Below, one piece after another: positions 1-12,100 of a stretch of DNA of 44,835 bases. Source of the DNA: JBHGAV01 sp041946685. Its GTDB lineage: Bacteria; Acidobacteriota; Terriglobia; Bryobacterales; Bryobacteraceae. Position numbers and translations under genes: made by a program. Where the stretch lies: assembly GCA_041946685.1 (NCBI GenBank), contig JBHGAV010000034.1:1-44835 (forward strand), given 5' to 3'. Under the pieces are notes generated by a model, which saw only the letters and a program-made list of their open reading frames with translations, was not told the DNA's origin and ran no database searches. Positions within the stretch are counted from its first letter, which is position 1; the number at the start of each line of letters is the position of its first letter.

Positions 1-60
1 GCCATTATAGATGCTTATGTCCTGAGGCATGTCTCGCAGTTCGGGGATGCCGGTGCGTCG

Positions 61-1310
<1,250 letters not shown>

Positions 1311-1314
<4 letters not shown>

Positions 1315-2552
1315 TTCTCGTACCTCAAGGCCACGATCGGGTCCAGTTGCGCCGCGCGCCGCGCCGGATAGATTCCGAAAAACAACCCCACCGCCGCCGA
1401 TAAGCCGACTCCGATGAGCACCGCGTTGTAAGGCATGGCCATGGGCACCGGCGTCAGATTCCTCACCGCAATGGCGACACCCCAGGCGGCCAGTACTCCG
1501 ACCACACCGCCCGCTGCGGAGAGCACCAACGATTCCACGAGAAATTGATTCAGGATGTCGCTCTGACGCGCGCCCACCGACTTTCTGATGCCGATCTCGT
1601 GAGTCCGTTCGGTCACCACCGCCAGCATGATGTTCATGATGACCACTCCACCCACCACCATGAACACCGACACCACCGCGATGGCCGTGGCCGAGATCAC
1701 GCGGGTCAACTGGTTCCACAGATCGATCAGCGAATCCGAGCCGAAGATCGCGAAGTTGTCCTCTTCCTTCGGCCCCAGGCCCCGGAACGAGCGCAACAGC
1801 ATCCGCACCTCGTCCTGCGCCTGGGTGAAGTGGGCTTGGTCGACAGCCTGAGCCACGATCGAGAAACCACGGCGCGCGCCGTAGATCTTGAAGTAGGTCT
1901 GAACGGGGATCCAGACAAAGGTGTCCCTCGACTGCCCGAACAACGATCCGAGCGGTTTGGAAACCCCTACCACCCGGAAAGGTCTGCCCTCGATTGCGAT
2001 CGTCTTGCCGATCGGATCGACGCCCGTAAAGAACCGCTCCGCCAGGTCGCTGCCCAAGAATGCCACGTCCACACGCCGCTCGTCCTCGGTATCGGTAAGG
2101 AAGCGGCCCATGGCGGTCTGGACATTGGTGATCGCTCCCACATTCGAGGTCACACCCTGGATCTGGACTCCTTCTGCCAGGATCGACCCGTAGCGCACGG
2201 ACCCTCCGCGGTTGGCCACGATGCCGATCTCACGGACAAGGGTAACGCGTGAACGGATGAAGTCGTATTCCTCCAGAGTGAGCTGCGGGTTGCGGCGCTG
2301 CATCTCCAGCATCTTCTTGGCATCGAAATTCCCGATCATCGCCAACCGGACGACTCGGAATCCCTCCGAGCCCATGTTAGACACCGCGTTGGCAATGTAC
2401 TGGTCCATCCCGTTGATTACTGAGACAACGGCGATCAGCGTCGTCGTCGCCAGGATGATGCCGAGCAGGGTAAGGAAACTACGCAGTTTGCTGGAGCGAA
2501 GCGAGGCCAGGGCTACCTTGACCGCTTCTCCGAAGGAGGCGCCGGACTTCAT
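1311..2552 (-). CDS. MacB/FtsX-type ABC transporter permease (upstream copy)
   Basis: This 413-residue protein is a paralogue of the permease that follows it. It has TM1 near residues 24-48 (LTLLGIILATTTLIAVVSVI), a periplasmic MacB-PCD-like domain, the loop VMNIMLAVVTERTHEIGIRK, and the ending RRAAQLDPIVALRYEK. The ATG at 2552 has GAGG five bases upstream. The mutY stop lies only 12 bases before it, so mutY and the two permeases are probably co-transcribed. Two different half-permeases side by side suggest a heterodimeric transporter. The function in this organism is unknown. Confidence 0.9.
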
Positions 2553-2564
2553 TCATTCCTCATC

Positions 2565-3551
2565 TTAACTGTTGACGAGCCAGGAGGGTCTTCTGTTCCC
2601 TTGGCGCAGAGCCTTTCTGGCGACTGTGTTCAGAGGAACCAGGCCCAAATCCTCCTCCGGAATCCACCTGTATCCTGTGGGAGGCCTGCCGACCCGCGCC
2701 TCGATCACCGCATATCGATACTGGTGGTTCATGATCGAGTGTCGAAACTCGCCCAGCACCCGAAGGTGCTTCGCCCCCGGCAGTTCGCCGACCTCGGGCA
2801 ACTCCCAGAAGCCGTTTCGCTCCCGAAGAAGCAGTCTGGCCCTCCTCCAAACCACCAGCACCGTCTTCGCCACCCGGACCGGAGCGTGCCGCCTCCGCTT
2901 GGCGGGAAACTCGCCCTGCCTGCCCTGCCGCCTCGCCTCGCAAAGCCGCGCCAGGGGGCAACCCCCGCATTTCGGTTCACGTGGCAGGCAGACCAAAGCC
3001 CCCAGTTCCATTAATGCCTGGTTGTGGCGGCCGGGGTCCTTCGGGTCTAGCAATCTCACGGCGAGGGCGGCAAGCCCGGCATCGCTGCATGTCAGCCGGC
3101 TGAGCACCCGCTGTACGTTCCCATCCACAACCGCGTGCGGGCGCCCGAAGGCGATGCTGGCAACCGCCGCCGCTGTGTACTTTCCGGCTCCCGGCAGAGC
3201 CAGGATGGCCTCGTACGAGTCGGGAAAGCTGCCCAGTTCGATGACGAACCTGGCCGCCCGGTGCAGGTTCCTCGCCCGCGAGTAGTACCCGAGCCCGCTC
3301 CAGAAGCGCAACACCTCCTGTTCCGGCGCCCCAGCCAGGGCCACCGCATCCGGGAAGCGTTCGATGAACCGGGTGTAGTACGGGATCACGGTTGCCACGC
3401 GGGTCTGCTGCAACATGATCTCACTGACCAGGATTCGATAGGGATCTCTCGTCGAGCGCCAGGGGAGATCCCGCGCGTTTGCGGCATACCACCGGGCGAG
3501 CCGGCCGCGGAGTGATCGGGCGGAGAGCACGGATACTAGAATGATAGGCAT
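2565..3551 (-). CDS. mutY: A/G-specific adenine DNA glycosylase MutY
   Basis: This is the base-excision-repair enzyme that removes adenine mispaired with 8-oxoguanine. Counting from the ATG at 3551 it has 328 residues. Glu44 lies in SEIMLQQT. The helix-hairpin-helix is LPGAGKYTA (119-127) and the catalytic aspartate is Asp143 in VVDGNV. The 4Fe-4S ligands are Cys188, Cys195, Cys198 and Cys204, in the expected C-X6-C-X2-C-X5-C spacing. The C-terminal third, from about 220, is the NUDIX-like MutY domain that reads 8-oxoG, with RNGFWELP and a HSIMNHQY stretch. The frame stays open upstream, but family similarity begins at SLRGRLARWY, so ATG 3551 or GTG 3530 are the likely starts. The start overlaps that of the divergent M13 peptidase. 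It leads the operon with the two ABC permeases; a functional link is not obvious. Confidence 0.96.
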   Translation of the reverse strand: MPIILVSVLSARSLRGRLARWYAANARDLPWRSTRDPYRILVSEIMLQQTRVATVIPYYTRFIERFPDAVALAGAPEQEVLRFWSGLGYYSRARNLHRAARFVIELGSFPDSYEAILALPGAGKYTAAAVASIAFGRPHAVVDGNVQRVLSRLTCSDAGLAALAVRLLDPKDPGRHNQALMELGALVCLPREPKCGGCPLARLCEARRQGRQGEFPAKRRRHAPVRVAKTVLVVWRRARLLLRERNGFWELPEVGELPGAKHLRVLGEFRHSIMNHQYRYAVIEARVGRPPTGYRWIPEEDLGLVPLNTVARKALRQGNRRPSWLVNS

Positions 3552-5547
3552 GAACCTGCCCGCGAAACTGGCTCTCCTCCTGTCGGTCGCTCTGGCGGCG
3601 GCTGCGCAGTCGTTCACACCGGCCTTCATGGACAAGACCGCCGACCCCTGTTACAACTTCTACCAGTACGCCTGTGGCGCCTGGCGGGCCGCGAATCCCG
3701 TGCCCGCCGACTACTCGCGATGGGGGCGCTTCGAAGAGCTGCTCGAGCGCAACCAGAGGATCATGCGGGAGATTTTGGAGTCGAGCGCCGCCGCCGCTGC
3801 GCGCGGCCCCATCGACCAAAAGATCGGCGACTACTACGCCTCCTGCATGGACGAAGCCGCCATCGAAGCCAAGTCCCTCGCGCCGCTCAAGCCGGAGCTG
3901 GACCGGATCGAAGCGCTGAAGTCCGCCGCGGGACTGCCTGCCCTCGTGGCGCACCTGCATAGCCAGGGAACGAACGTCCTCTTCGCGTTCGGCTCGCAGG
4001 CGGATATCAAGAATTCGACGCAGAACATCGCGGCCGTCTATCAGGGCGGCCTTGGGCTGCCGGACAGGGACTACTATGTGGACGAGGATGCCCGGTCGGT
4101 CGAGCTGAGGACAAAGTACCTCGCCCACGTGCGCAGGATGTTCGAGCTGGCAGGTACACCTGCCGCGTTGGCCGCCGCCAAGGCGCAGGCGGTCCTGGCG
4201 GTCGAAACCTCTCTGGCCAAGGCATCTCTGGACCGCGTCTCGCGCCGCGACCCTTACAGGAACTACAACAAGCTCTCCCGCAGAGAGCTCGCCGCGCTCA
4301 GCCCTTCGTTCGACTGGAACGGCTACATCGCCGCCCGCACCACGCCGGCCTTCGACGGGTTGAACGTGCAGAATCCGGGCTTCGTGCGCAACATCGAAGC
4401 GCTCCTCAAATCCGAGAGCCTGGAGAACTGGAGAGCCTACCTCACCTGGCAACTGCTGCATATGACCGCATCCATGCTCCCCAAGGCCTTTGTCGACGAG
4501 GACTTCGACTTCTTCGGCCGCACGCTGGGCGGGCAGAAGGAGCTGCGCCCGCGCTGGAAGCGTTGCGTCGCCGCGGTGGACGCCGACCTGGGAGAAGCGC
4601 TCGGCCAGAAGTACGTCGAGAAGACCTTCCCGCCCGAGGCCAACAAGCGCATGCTGAACCTGGTTGCCTCCGTCGAGAACGCCATGCGAACCGACCTGGA
4701 GAGCCTCCCCTGGATGACCGAGGAGACCAAGAAACGCGCGCTGGAGAAGCTTCGCGCCGTCACAAATAAGATCGGCTACCCCGACAAGTGGCGCGATTAC
4801 ACGGCCCTCCGCATCGTGCGCGGCGACGCCTTGGGTAATTCGCTCAGGAGCAACGCCTTCGCCACCGCTTATAACCTCTCCAAGATCGGCAAGCCGGTGG
4901 ACCCCAAGGAATGGAGCATGACTCCGCCGACGGTGAACGCCTACTACAGCCCGACGATGAACAACATCAACTTCCCGGCCGGCATCTTGCAGCCCCCCTT
5001 CTTCGACGCCAAAGCGGACGACGCCGTCAACTACGGCGGCATCGGCGCGGTTATCGCCCACGAACTCACGCACGGTTTCGACGACCAGGGCCGCAAGTAC
5101 GATGCGCGCGGCAATCTCACTGACTGGTGGACCGAACAGGACGGCCGGGAGTTTGAAAGAAGGTCGCAGTGTTTCATCGACCAGTACGCCGGGTACACCG
5201 CCATCGGCGACGTGAAGCTGAACGGCAAGCTCACTCTCGGCGAGAACGTCGCCGACAACGGCGGCCTGCGGCTGGCCTACATGGCGCTGATGGAAACGCT
5301 GGCGGGCGCCAGCCGCGACAGGATCGAGGGCTTCACGCCCGAGCAGCGCCTGTTCCTGAGTTGGGGGCAGGTCTGGTGTCAGAACGTCACCGAGGAGCAG
5401 GCGCGCCTGCGCGCCGCAACGGACCCGCACTCACCGGGCCAGCACCGGGTGAACGGCGTGGTCTCCAACATGCCCGAGTTTCAGAGGGCTTTCGGCTGCT
5501 CCGCCGGCCAGCCGATGGTACGCGAGAACGCCTGTCGCGTCTGGTGA
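3541..5547 (+). CDS. Exported M13-family (neprilysin/PepO-type) zinc metallopeptidase
   Basis: This 668-residue protein has an N-terminal signal peptide (PAKLALLLSVALAAAAQS) and is full length for the M13 family. The zinc motif is HELTH at 507-511. The third zinc ligand is Glu568 in ENVAD, and the substrate-binding NAYY motif starts at 466. The family ending CRVW is present, as are the N-terminal disulfide-region cysteines (DPCYNFYQYACGAW). These enzymes cleave oligopeptides outside the cytoplasm. Two in-frame ATGs at 3541 and 3550 are both possible starts, and neither has a strong ribosome binding site. The 5' end overlaps mutY and the 3' end overlaps the convergent glycosyltransferase gene by about 117 bases. 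Confidence 0.95.
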   Translation: MIGMNLPAKLALLLSVALAAAAQSFTPAFMDKTADPCYNFYQYACGAWRAANPVPADYSRWGRFEELLERNQRIMREILESSAAAAARGPIDQKIGDYYASCMDEAAIEAKSLAPLKPELDRIEALKSAAGLPALVAHLHSQGTNVLFAFGSQADIKNSTQNIAAVYQGGLGLPDRDYYVDEDARSVELRTKYLAHVRRMFELAGTPAALAAAKAQAVLAVETSLAKASLDRVSRRDPYRNYNKLSRRELAALSPSFDWNGYIAARTTPAFDGLNVQNPGFVRNIEALLKSESLENWRAYLTWQLLHMTASMLPKAFVDEDFDFFGRTLGGQKELRPRWKRCVAAVDADLGEALGQKYVEKTFPPEANKRMLNLVASVENAMRTDLESLPWMTEETKKRALEKLRAVTNKIGYPDKWRDYTALRIVRGDALGNSLRSNAFATAYNLSKIGKPVDPKEWSMTPPTVNAYYSPTMNNINFPAGILQPPFFDAKADDAVNYGGIGAVIAHELTHGFDDQGRKYDARGNLTDWWTEQDGREFERRSQCFIDQYAGYTAIGDVKLNGKLTLGENVADNGGLRLAYMALMETLAGASRDRIEGFTPEQRLFLSWGQVWCQNVTEEQARLRAATDPHSPGQHRVNGVVSNMPEFQRAFGCSAGQPMVRENACRVW

Positions 5548-6966
5548 CGGCAGCCGCTGGTAGATGAGGCTCAACGGCGTGCGGCCGGCCAGCCGGTAGT
5601 GCGCCAGCCAAGGCTTGAGGTCCGCGAACTGGTCCATGGCCAGCCGCGGGTTCAGAAGGCCGAGCCCGTCGACCACGAAGGCCGGCGACGAACGGACCAG
5701 CTCGGCCCGGTTCGCCCTGGCCCATTCCGGAGTCACCGGCTGGGAAGAATAGAAGTGCCGCTCCGCCGGCACTCCGGTCAACGGCTGTGAGTCCAGAAAC
5801 CGCGCACCCGCCGGCATCCGCGTGTAGACGTAAATCCCTGGACGGTAACCCCATACCAGCAACGTGTCACCGGATTGCGCCTGCTGGCGGAGGATCCGTG
5901 CCACGGCATGATTGTCGTCGTCCAGGGCGATGTCCCCCCACCGGTGCGGCCTGCCAGCCACCAGGTCGCTCGCCAGCATGATATACCGCGGCCCGAAGCG
6001 AGCAAGGGGAACCAGGAGCAGCAGCCCGGCGCAAACCGCCGTGAGCCCGCGCCGCACATCCCACGCCAGCCAGAAGCCGCGCGCCCCGGCCACCGCGAGC
6101 ACCGGCAGCAACTGAAAGTAATAGCGCGGCATGAACCGCAAGCCAAGACAGACGGCCGCGAAGGAGACGGCGAGCCAGATCCAGACCTCCCTCCGCCGCT
6201 CGCCGCGCTCCCGGATGAAGAACACCAACGCCGCCGCCGCGACCGCCGCGTGGAAGGCAAGCCAGTTCGCGGTGCGAACCAGCCCGTTGAGGTAAGGTCG
6301 CGCGACGTGCGAGCTGCCGGCATAGGACGCCCCCCACTTCCACACCTGTTCCCAATAGCCGCCGAGAGCTCCTGCCGCAGCCATCCCGCCGGCGCCGGCG
6401 GCCACAACCAGCAGGAATCCGCAGGACAGCCGCAGCCACCAGCGCGGCCGCCACATCAGGCACACCACCAGCACCAGCAGCGCCTTGACGTTGATGAGGA
6501 AGCCTGCCCCCACGATCGCGCCCGCGGCCAGGGGCATCCCAACCAGCAGGCACGTGACCGCCGTTAGGTGAGGCGCCAGCATCGCCAGGTCGACCGCAAT
6601 CGGGATCACCGCCGCGGGCAGATAGAACACCAGGTAGAAGGCGAGCAGGCTCGCGGCGAGCAATCCCTCGCGCTCGCCCCACATCCGCCTGGCGATCTGG
6701 TAAACCAGGATGCACACCAGGAGGAGATAACAGGCGCCGGCCAGCGCCAGCACTACTCCGGGCCGCGCCCCGATGAGCGTATAGAGCAGCGGCGTAAGCG
6801 GCGGCTTGTCGAACCAGAAATCGCGGTATGGGATGCGCCCCTGAAGGATCTGAAGGGCCGCTGCCAGATGGTAGTCGGCATCAGCCCACAAGACTCGAAC
6901 GTGGCAGAGACGGCTCAGCGCCAGCCCCGCCAGCACTGCGCCGAACACCGTCCACCGCTTCGCCAC
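5431..6966 (-). CDS. Membrane glycosyltransferase of the GT39/ArnT-PMT type
   Basis: This is a polytopic membrane protein with around ten hydrophobic segments. The first external loop reads WADADYHLAAALQILQG and then PYRDFWFDKPPLTP, typical of dolichyl/undecaprenyl-phosphate-sugar-dependent transferases of the GT39 (PMT/ArnT) clan. It probably moves a sugar from a lipid-linked donor onto a protein or lipid at the outer face of the inner membrane; the acceptor is unknown. The frame is open up to 7077, inside the VWFA gene. A GTG at 6966 (VAKRWTVFGAVL), 35 bases after that gene's stop, fits the first membrane segment best, but no clear ribosome binding site supports it. The last roughly 40 residues look non-homologous and overlap the convergent peptidase gene, which suggests a lost original stop. 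Confidence 0.85.
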   Translation of the reverse strand: MAKRWTVFGAVLAGLALSRLCHVRVLWADADYHLAAALQILQGRIPYRDFWFDKPPLTPLLYTLIGARPGVVLALAGACYLLLVCILVYQIARRMWGEREGLLAASLLAFYLVFYLPAAVIPIAVDLAMLAPHLTAVTCLLVGMPLAAGAIVGAGFLINVKALLVLVVCLMWRPRWWLRLSCGFLLVVAAGAGGMAAAGALGGYWEQVWKWGASYAGSSHVARPYLNGLVRTANWLAFHAAVAAAALVFFIRERGERRREVWIWLAVSFAAVCLGLRFMPRYYFQLLPVLAVAGARGFWLAWDVRRGLTAVCAGLLLLVPLARFGPRYIMLASDLVAGRPHRWGDIALDDDNHAVARILRQQAQSGDTLLVWGYRPGIYVYTRMPAGARFLDSQPLTGVPAERHFYSSQPVTPEWARANRAELVRSSPAFVVDGLGLLNPRLAMDQFADLKPWLAHYRLAGRTPLSLIYQRLPSPDATGVLAYHRLAGGAAESPLKLGHVGDHAVHPVLAR

Positions 6967-7001
6967 TCGGGTCAGTCTATCATGCTGCGGCTCAGCCGCT
7001 C

Positions 7002-9125
7002 TCAGGGCAGCAGCACCACTGGCGCCCGCCAGAAAGCGAAGCGCTGGAAGGTGGGATTCAGCACGCTCACCTGACACGTGTACATGCCTGGTTCCAGCTT
7101 GGCCAGCGGCAGACTGAACCTCACCTGGACGGCTTTCGTGATCGGGTTCAGGCCATCCGTCACCCGCACGGGCTCCGTCTCGAACGCCTTCACCTTTCCA
7201 CGGTAGAGTCCCAGCGTGGCGACGACCGGCTGCGTGGTCTCGGCGCCCGGCTGGTAGGCTTCCAGGAACACGTACATCTCCTGATCCTTGCGGAAGACGC
7301 GGGTCACGCTCGGCACCAGTTTCTCGCCGTTGCGCACCAGCGGGTTGAAATTGAACGCACGCCTGTCCGGCCTGGCGCTCCCGACCGCGTTGTCCATCTT
7401 CTCCCGCTGGTTGCTGAGGATCACGCTGCTGATGGGGAGAAGACCGCGGTCCGTGTTGAGGTCGGGCACGGTGAACTTGGTTTCGAAGGTTCCGATCTTG
7501 CCGGTTTCGTTTTCCCGCGCCAGGAACTTAAGGGTATACGTGCCGGGCTGGAGGGCGAAGCCGACGTCGTAGGCCACAGTCCGGTTGGCCAGCATGGCGG
7601 CGGTCTCCGCGGCGAGCTTGACCGTGATGAAGTCGCGCACCGTCGCCGCCAGTCTGCCCTTCTCGTCACGAATCTGCCCGATGAAATCCAGCCGCGTGCT
7701 CTGTGCGCCGCCCCGCTTGGCCAGTTCCAGGTCGCTGCCGGGCATCTTGACCGAAACGGGCACGTAGTACCGGTCCTGGGCCATGCGAAAATAGCCGGTT
7801 TCCAGCGCCAGCGTGAGGTCCGTGATCGGATCGCCGAGCAGGATGGCTTCCTCGAGTTGCCGCTCCCGGTCGGAGGCCTTGAACTGCCGGAACTGCTTGG
7901 AGGCGAAGTAGCCCGTCCGGTAGTCAAGCCGGGCGTTCAGGTTGTTGTTGATCTGCACCTTGATGCGGCGGTACTTCCCGTCCATGGCGGTGTTGCCGCT
8001 GTAGTAGCCGAGGATGTAATAGCTGGCGATGTCCTTCTGCGCCTGCACGACTCCCATGGCCAGGTCATTGTCGTCCAAGAGCGCCTTTCCGCCGGTGTCG
8101 GCCGCCAGGGCATAGAGGGTGTCCTGTGAACCCTGCATGTTGCTCATCATGGCGCGCCCCGCCCCGCCGGAGAAATTGCCGCGGTTGCCCTGTCCGCCTC
8201 CGCTTCCCCGGCTTGCGTTGCCCGCCGGCGCCGTCGCCACCAGTCCGCGCGCGTCGGCCGGGTAGATGGCCACATTGCTGCGGATGGCGGCGTTGATGGT
8301 GGCGCGCAACTGCGCGTCGTTGTCGATGCCGCTGCGGGTCACGCCGCTAGTAAAGTAGACCAGCGCCTTCTTTTCAGGGAGGCTCGAGAGCATCTTGACG
8401 GCGTTGCCCAGGGCCGTCAACTGGCGGTCCGTATTGAAGATGTTGAATTCGGAGTCGTCCGCCGTGAACGCCGCGCCCGTATCCTCCGCGCTCTCGTCGC
8501 TCACCGTGCTCGCCATCTCGCTGGCTTCTCCGACCACCAGCCTGCGGATGACTTTGGTGAGCGCGTCGCGGTCCGAGGTGAAGTCCTGAAGGACCTTCAG
8601 CTCTCCCGTGTAGCTCATCACGGCGACGCGGTCGGCGGCCGTCATCTGCGTCCGCACGAACTTCAAGGCGCCTTCCTGGGCGCGGATCTGATCTTCCGTG
8701 GGCATGCCCTGGAAATCGAAGTACAGCACCAGCAGCCGGGTGTCTTTATACCGGATCTCGCCGGGCTTGGCGGGGCTGATGACGGGCTGTACGGCCGGCG
8801 CGACGTTGGGCGCGCCCGGCGCATCGGTGCGCGGCGCGAGTGCGGGCGGCGGCGGCTCCGGCAAAGGACCCTCCTCCAGGCGCTGGTACTCGAATACTTT
8901 GATCACCTGCGGCTTGCCGTCTTCGGTGACGGTGAAGTCGGAAGGTTGGAGGTTCTCGAGGGGCTTGCCGTTGCGGTCCTTGACGGAGACGTTGACGATC
9001 ACCAGTTGCGTGGTGGTTTCGAACTTGTACTGCTGTGGAATCAGCGGCGCATTCTGCTGCTGCTGGCCGGATGCGGAGAGAAACCAGGCCAGAACGGAGG
9101 CGAGAACGTATCGGGATCTCGTCAT
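7002..9125 (-). CDS. Exported VWFA-domain protein, Acidobacterial VWFA-related family
   Basis: This 707-residue protein starts with a signal peptide (residues about 1-20, ending ASG before QQQQ). A segment TTQLVIVNVSVKDRNGKPLE followed by FTVTEDGKPQVI is typical of the family defined in acidobacteria as VWFA-related. A von Willebrand A-like domain follows at about 125-330, with LLVLYFDFQG in place of the canonical DxSxS MIDAS and ALVYFTSG later. A glycine/asparagine-rich linker lies near 300-325, and the C-terminal half is beta-rich. It is probably a secreted or periplasmic adhesion or scaffold protein. Its ATG is only two bases after the stop of the TonB receptor, so the two are co-transcribed. 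The partner and role are not known. Confidence 0.9.
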   Translation of the reverse strand: MTRSRYVLASVLAWFLSASGQQQQNAPLIPQQYKFETTTQLVIVNVSVKDRNGKPLENLQPSDFTVTEDGKPQVIKVFEYQRLEEGPLPEPPPPALAPRTDAPGAPNVAPAVQPVISPAKPGEIRYKDTRLLVLYFDFQGMPTEDQIRAQEGALKFVRTQMTAADRVAVMSYTGELKVLQDFTSDRDALTKVIRRLVVGEASEMASTVSDESAEDTGAAFTADDSEFNIFNTDRQLTALGNAVKMLSSLPEKKALVYFTSGVTRSGIDNDAQLRATINAAIRSNVAIYPADARGLVATAPAGNASRGSGGGQGNRGNFSGGAGRAMMSNMQGSQDTLYALAADTGGKALLDDNDLAMGVVQAQKDIASYYILGYYSGNTAMDGKYRRIKVQINNNLNARLDYRTGYFASKQFRQFKASDRERQLEEAILLGDPITDLTLALETGYFRMAQDRYYVPVSVKMPGSDLELAKRGGAQSTRLDFIGQIRDEKGRLAATVRDFITVKLAAETAAMLANRTVAYDVGFALQPGTYTLKFLARENETGKIGTFETKFTVPDLNTDRGLLPISSVILSNQREKMDNAVGSARPDRRAFNFNPLVRNGEKLVPSVTRVFRKDQEMYVFLEAYQPGAETTQPVVATLGLYRGKVKAFETEPVRVTDGLNPITKAVQVRFSLPLAKLEPGMYTCQVSVLNPTFQRFAFWRAPVVLLP

Positions 9126-9127
9126 GG

Positions 9128-12100
9128 CTAGAACCTGAATCTCAGGCTGGACGTCACGCTGCGCATGGCGCTCACCCCGGTCGGCTGTCCGAAGGTGTTG
9201 GTGTTGAGCTGCGTGTTCCAGCGGTTAATGACCACGGTGTTCAGCGCGTTGTTGGCGCGAAGTTGCAGATCCAGGCTGCGGCGTTCCCCCAGCCGGAACA
9301 CCCTGCCCGCCGAGGCATTCAGGCTGACCAGCATCGGGCCGGGTATCGTGTTCCGGCCGGCGTTACCCCAGAAGCCCGCGGCGGGCACGGCGAAGGCCGC
9401 CGGATTGAAGATGCGGCCCTGCGGCGCGGGGGTGAGCGGCACTCCGGTGGCATCGGCGCGCAGCGTCTGCGACACCGTCCCTGCCGATGCCTGGTTGCCG
9501 CCGAGCGTGGCCGTCATGGGATTGCTGTTGCGCACCTGGATTTGGCTCATGATCGACCAGTCCTGAAGCAGGTGCGCTTTCCAGCCGGTCACCAGTCCCC
9601 CGCCCCGCCTGCCTTGGCCGGTCGAGTACGAGAAGTTCACGTTCACATTGTGCCGCTGGTCGAAATCGGAGAGCGCGCGCTCGGCGCGGAAATTCAGCCA
9701 GTCCTGGACTTGTAGGGAGCCCCCGGCGCCGCCGCTGTCGATCGATTTCGAGAACACGTAACTCCCCCCGGCGCTCAGTCCGCCGCGGAAACGGCGCATC
9801 AACTGGATAGACCCGGCATGGTAAATGGAATTGCCGCCGAAAGTCTGGTAGGTGTAGCCCGTGGGGAAGCCGGATGAGGGTGCGTTAGGAGGCGTGACCC
9901 AGGGCTGGAACTGGCGGTCCAGATGCGTGCCCTTGGAACCCTGGTAGCTGACGGTGGTCTGGAACGAATAGGGCAGATTCTGCTGGATGGCGAGGTTCCA
10001 CTGCTGCACGTAGCCGATCCGGTAGTGCGGGTCGACCGCAAACGTGTTGGAACTGAGCGAATTTGTCTTGACGTTGGCGGGGTTGGTGAAGGCGTCGGCG
10101 ATGCTCAGAAGCGGGCTGTTCTGCAGGTTCAGGTTCCAGACGGTGGCAAGCGGGGGCTGCTGCGCCATCTGGGAGGCGATTCCGCTGTAGACCGAGCTGT
10201 TGTAGTAGATGCCATATCCGGCTCGGACGATAGTTGAGCGCTTGGCGCTGACCCGCCATGCCAGTCCCACCCGCGGCGAGAGGTTGTTGCGGTCCGGGTA
10301 CATCAGCGCTTGCGGGTACTGCTCGCCGGTCGCCGGGTTCCTGTCCCATGGCTGGACGGGGGTGATGGCTGTGAAGTTGGGGGCGATGGCGAGGTTCACC
10401 AGCCGGTTGTAACGCTCCCTTACGGGGCTCTGGTAGTCCCAGCGAAGGCCGAAATTGACGGAAAACCGTGAGTGCAGGCGCCAGTCGTCCTGCATGTACA
10501 GGTTGACCATCGAGCCGCGGAAGTAAAGTGAGGAGGCGCCGTAGCGGACCGTAGCCGCATACGGGGTGCCAAGCAGGAAATCCGCCAGGTCGAAACCGGT
10601 TCCCGCCTCCGCCACTCCGCCGGCGAGGTTGCTGGTCGCGTACCCGTTGAAGGTGAACGAGCCGCGCCCGTTCGGGTCGGAGTAGCGGTTGTTCTGCTGC
10701 CGGCGGTAGTCGGAACCGAACATCAGGTTGTGGGTCCCCCGCACCCAGATCAGGCTGGCCGCAAGAGAACTGGTCTGCGAGCGCGCCAGCGAGGCGGCAG
10801 CGTCGGAAAGCCCGGCGAAATTGGTGAAGCTCAGGTTGGGCGGGCCCCAGTTGATGGGATCCCTGGAAACGCCCTGGATGCCCAGCCGCCCGGCCACGTC
10901 GTCCTTGTAGGCGAAGAACGGGGAGGTCAGGTTGCGGTTGCGGCTGAAAGTGAAGTTCAGCGTGGAGATGATCCGGCTGGTGAAATTGTGCGAATAGGAC
11001 AGGTTGGCGTTCATCCCCCGTCCGCTGGTGGTGTCGGTGAATCCGAAGATGTCCGGAGTCCTGCCGCTCGTACCCGAGTACCCGAAGCCGCCGGAGATCC
11101 GGTCCTTCGTCGTGAGCGTCTGGTTAACGCGCGCGTTCAGGTTGTTGCTGTTGTTGAAGCGCGTTGTGGGGAGCTGGAAGTTCCGCGTCCGGCCCGGCAG
11201 GTTAGGCAGGGGATAGTAGCCGATCAAGGCCCGTGCGACGGAGCTGATGCGCGAGTCGGGGATTCGGTTGAGCGGGAACGGCGCGCCTGTGGTGGGATCG
11301 TAGATCACCGCCGCCTTCCCGTTCGAACCCACGGACTCGGAGAAGTCGCCGGCCCGCTCCAGCGCGGACGGCATGGTGGTGAGCGATCCCTGCTGGCCGT
11401 TCCGGTTGCGCCCAAGCCCGAAGCTGACGGTGAATTGGCCTTGCCTGCCGCTCGTCAGCTTGGGGATCTTCAACGGGCCTCCAAAGGAGGCATTCACGCT
11501 GGTGTTGTTGGAGTAAGGCTTGGGGATTTTCTGGCCGCTGAGCGAGTATTGCTGGGCATTTAGCAGCGAATTTGCCTCATTGATGGCAAGGTTCCCCGTA
11601 TACATCATGCGCGGGTCCCTGCGGTTGTTTCCGAAGGCCAATGCGCCGCCCCTCCCCATCCACTCCGGTCCTCCGCGCCCGCCGCGGCCTCTGGCCCCCA
11701 TGGGCCCTCCCCGGCCTCCCATGCCGCCGCCGCGACCGCCGCCCGGCCCACCAGCCATCATGGGGCCTCCACCGCCCCCTCGGCCGCCGGCACCCATCGG
11801 CCCGCCTCCACCGCCTGCCGGGTTCAATGCCGCCGCCTGGTCCCCCGCGGCTCCGCCTGCCTCGCCGCCCAAACCGGGCACACCGCCCATGCCGGGTGGG
11901 CCCTCCATGCCGGGGCCGCCGGGCCCCATGCCCATCATTCCAGGCCCGCCCATCATGCCGGGCCCCCCGAACGGCCCCCAACCACCTTCTCCGGGAAGGC
12001 CCAGAGCGCTGCTCATGCTGCCCTGCACCAGGTAGGCGGGGTTCGCGCTGGGAGATAGCTCCGTATTCATCGCATCGGTGATGACGCCTTCCTGTCCGAA

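Noticed and set aside
1..30. ATG at base 30 on the minus strand opening a frame to the left edge (MPQDISIYNG), perhaps the next gene after the permeases.
   Set aside because: Only ten codons are visible, there is no good ribosome binding site, and no family can be recognised.
3421..5430. Open frame of about 670 codons on the minus strand, antisense to the M13 peptidase.
   Set aside because: The plus-strand frame has the full peptidase motif set. The antisense frame has no domain, and long antisense frames are common in GC-rich DNA.
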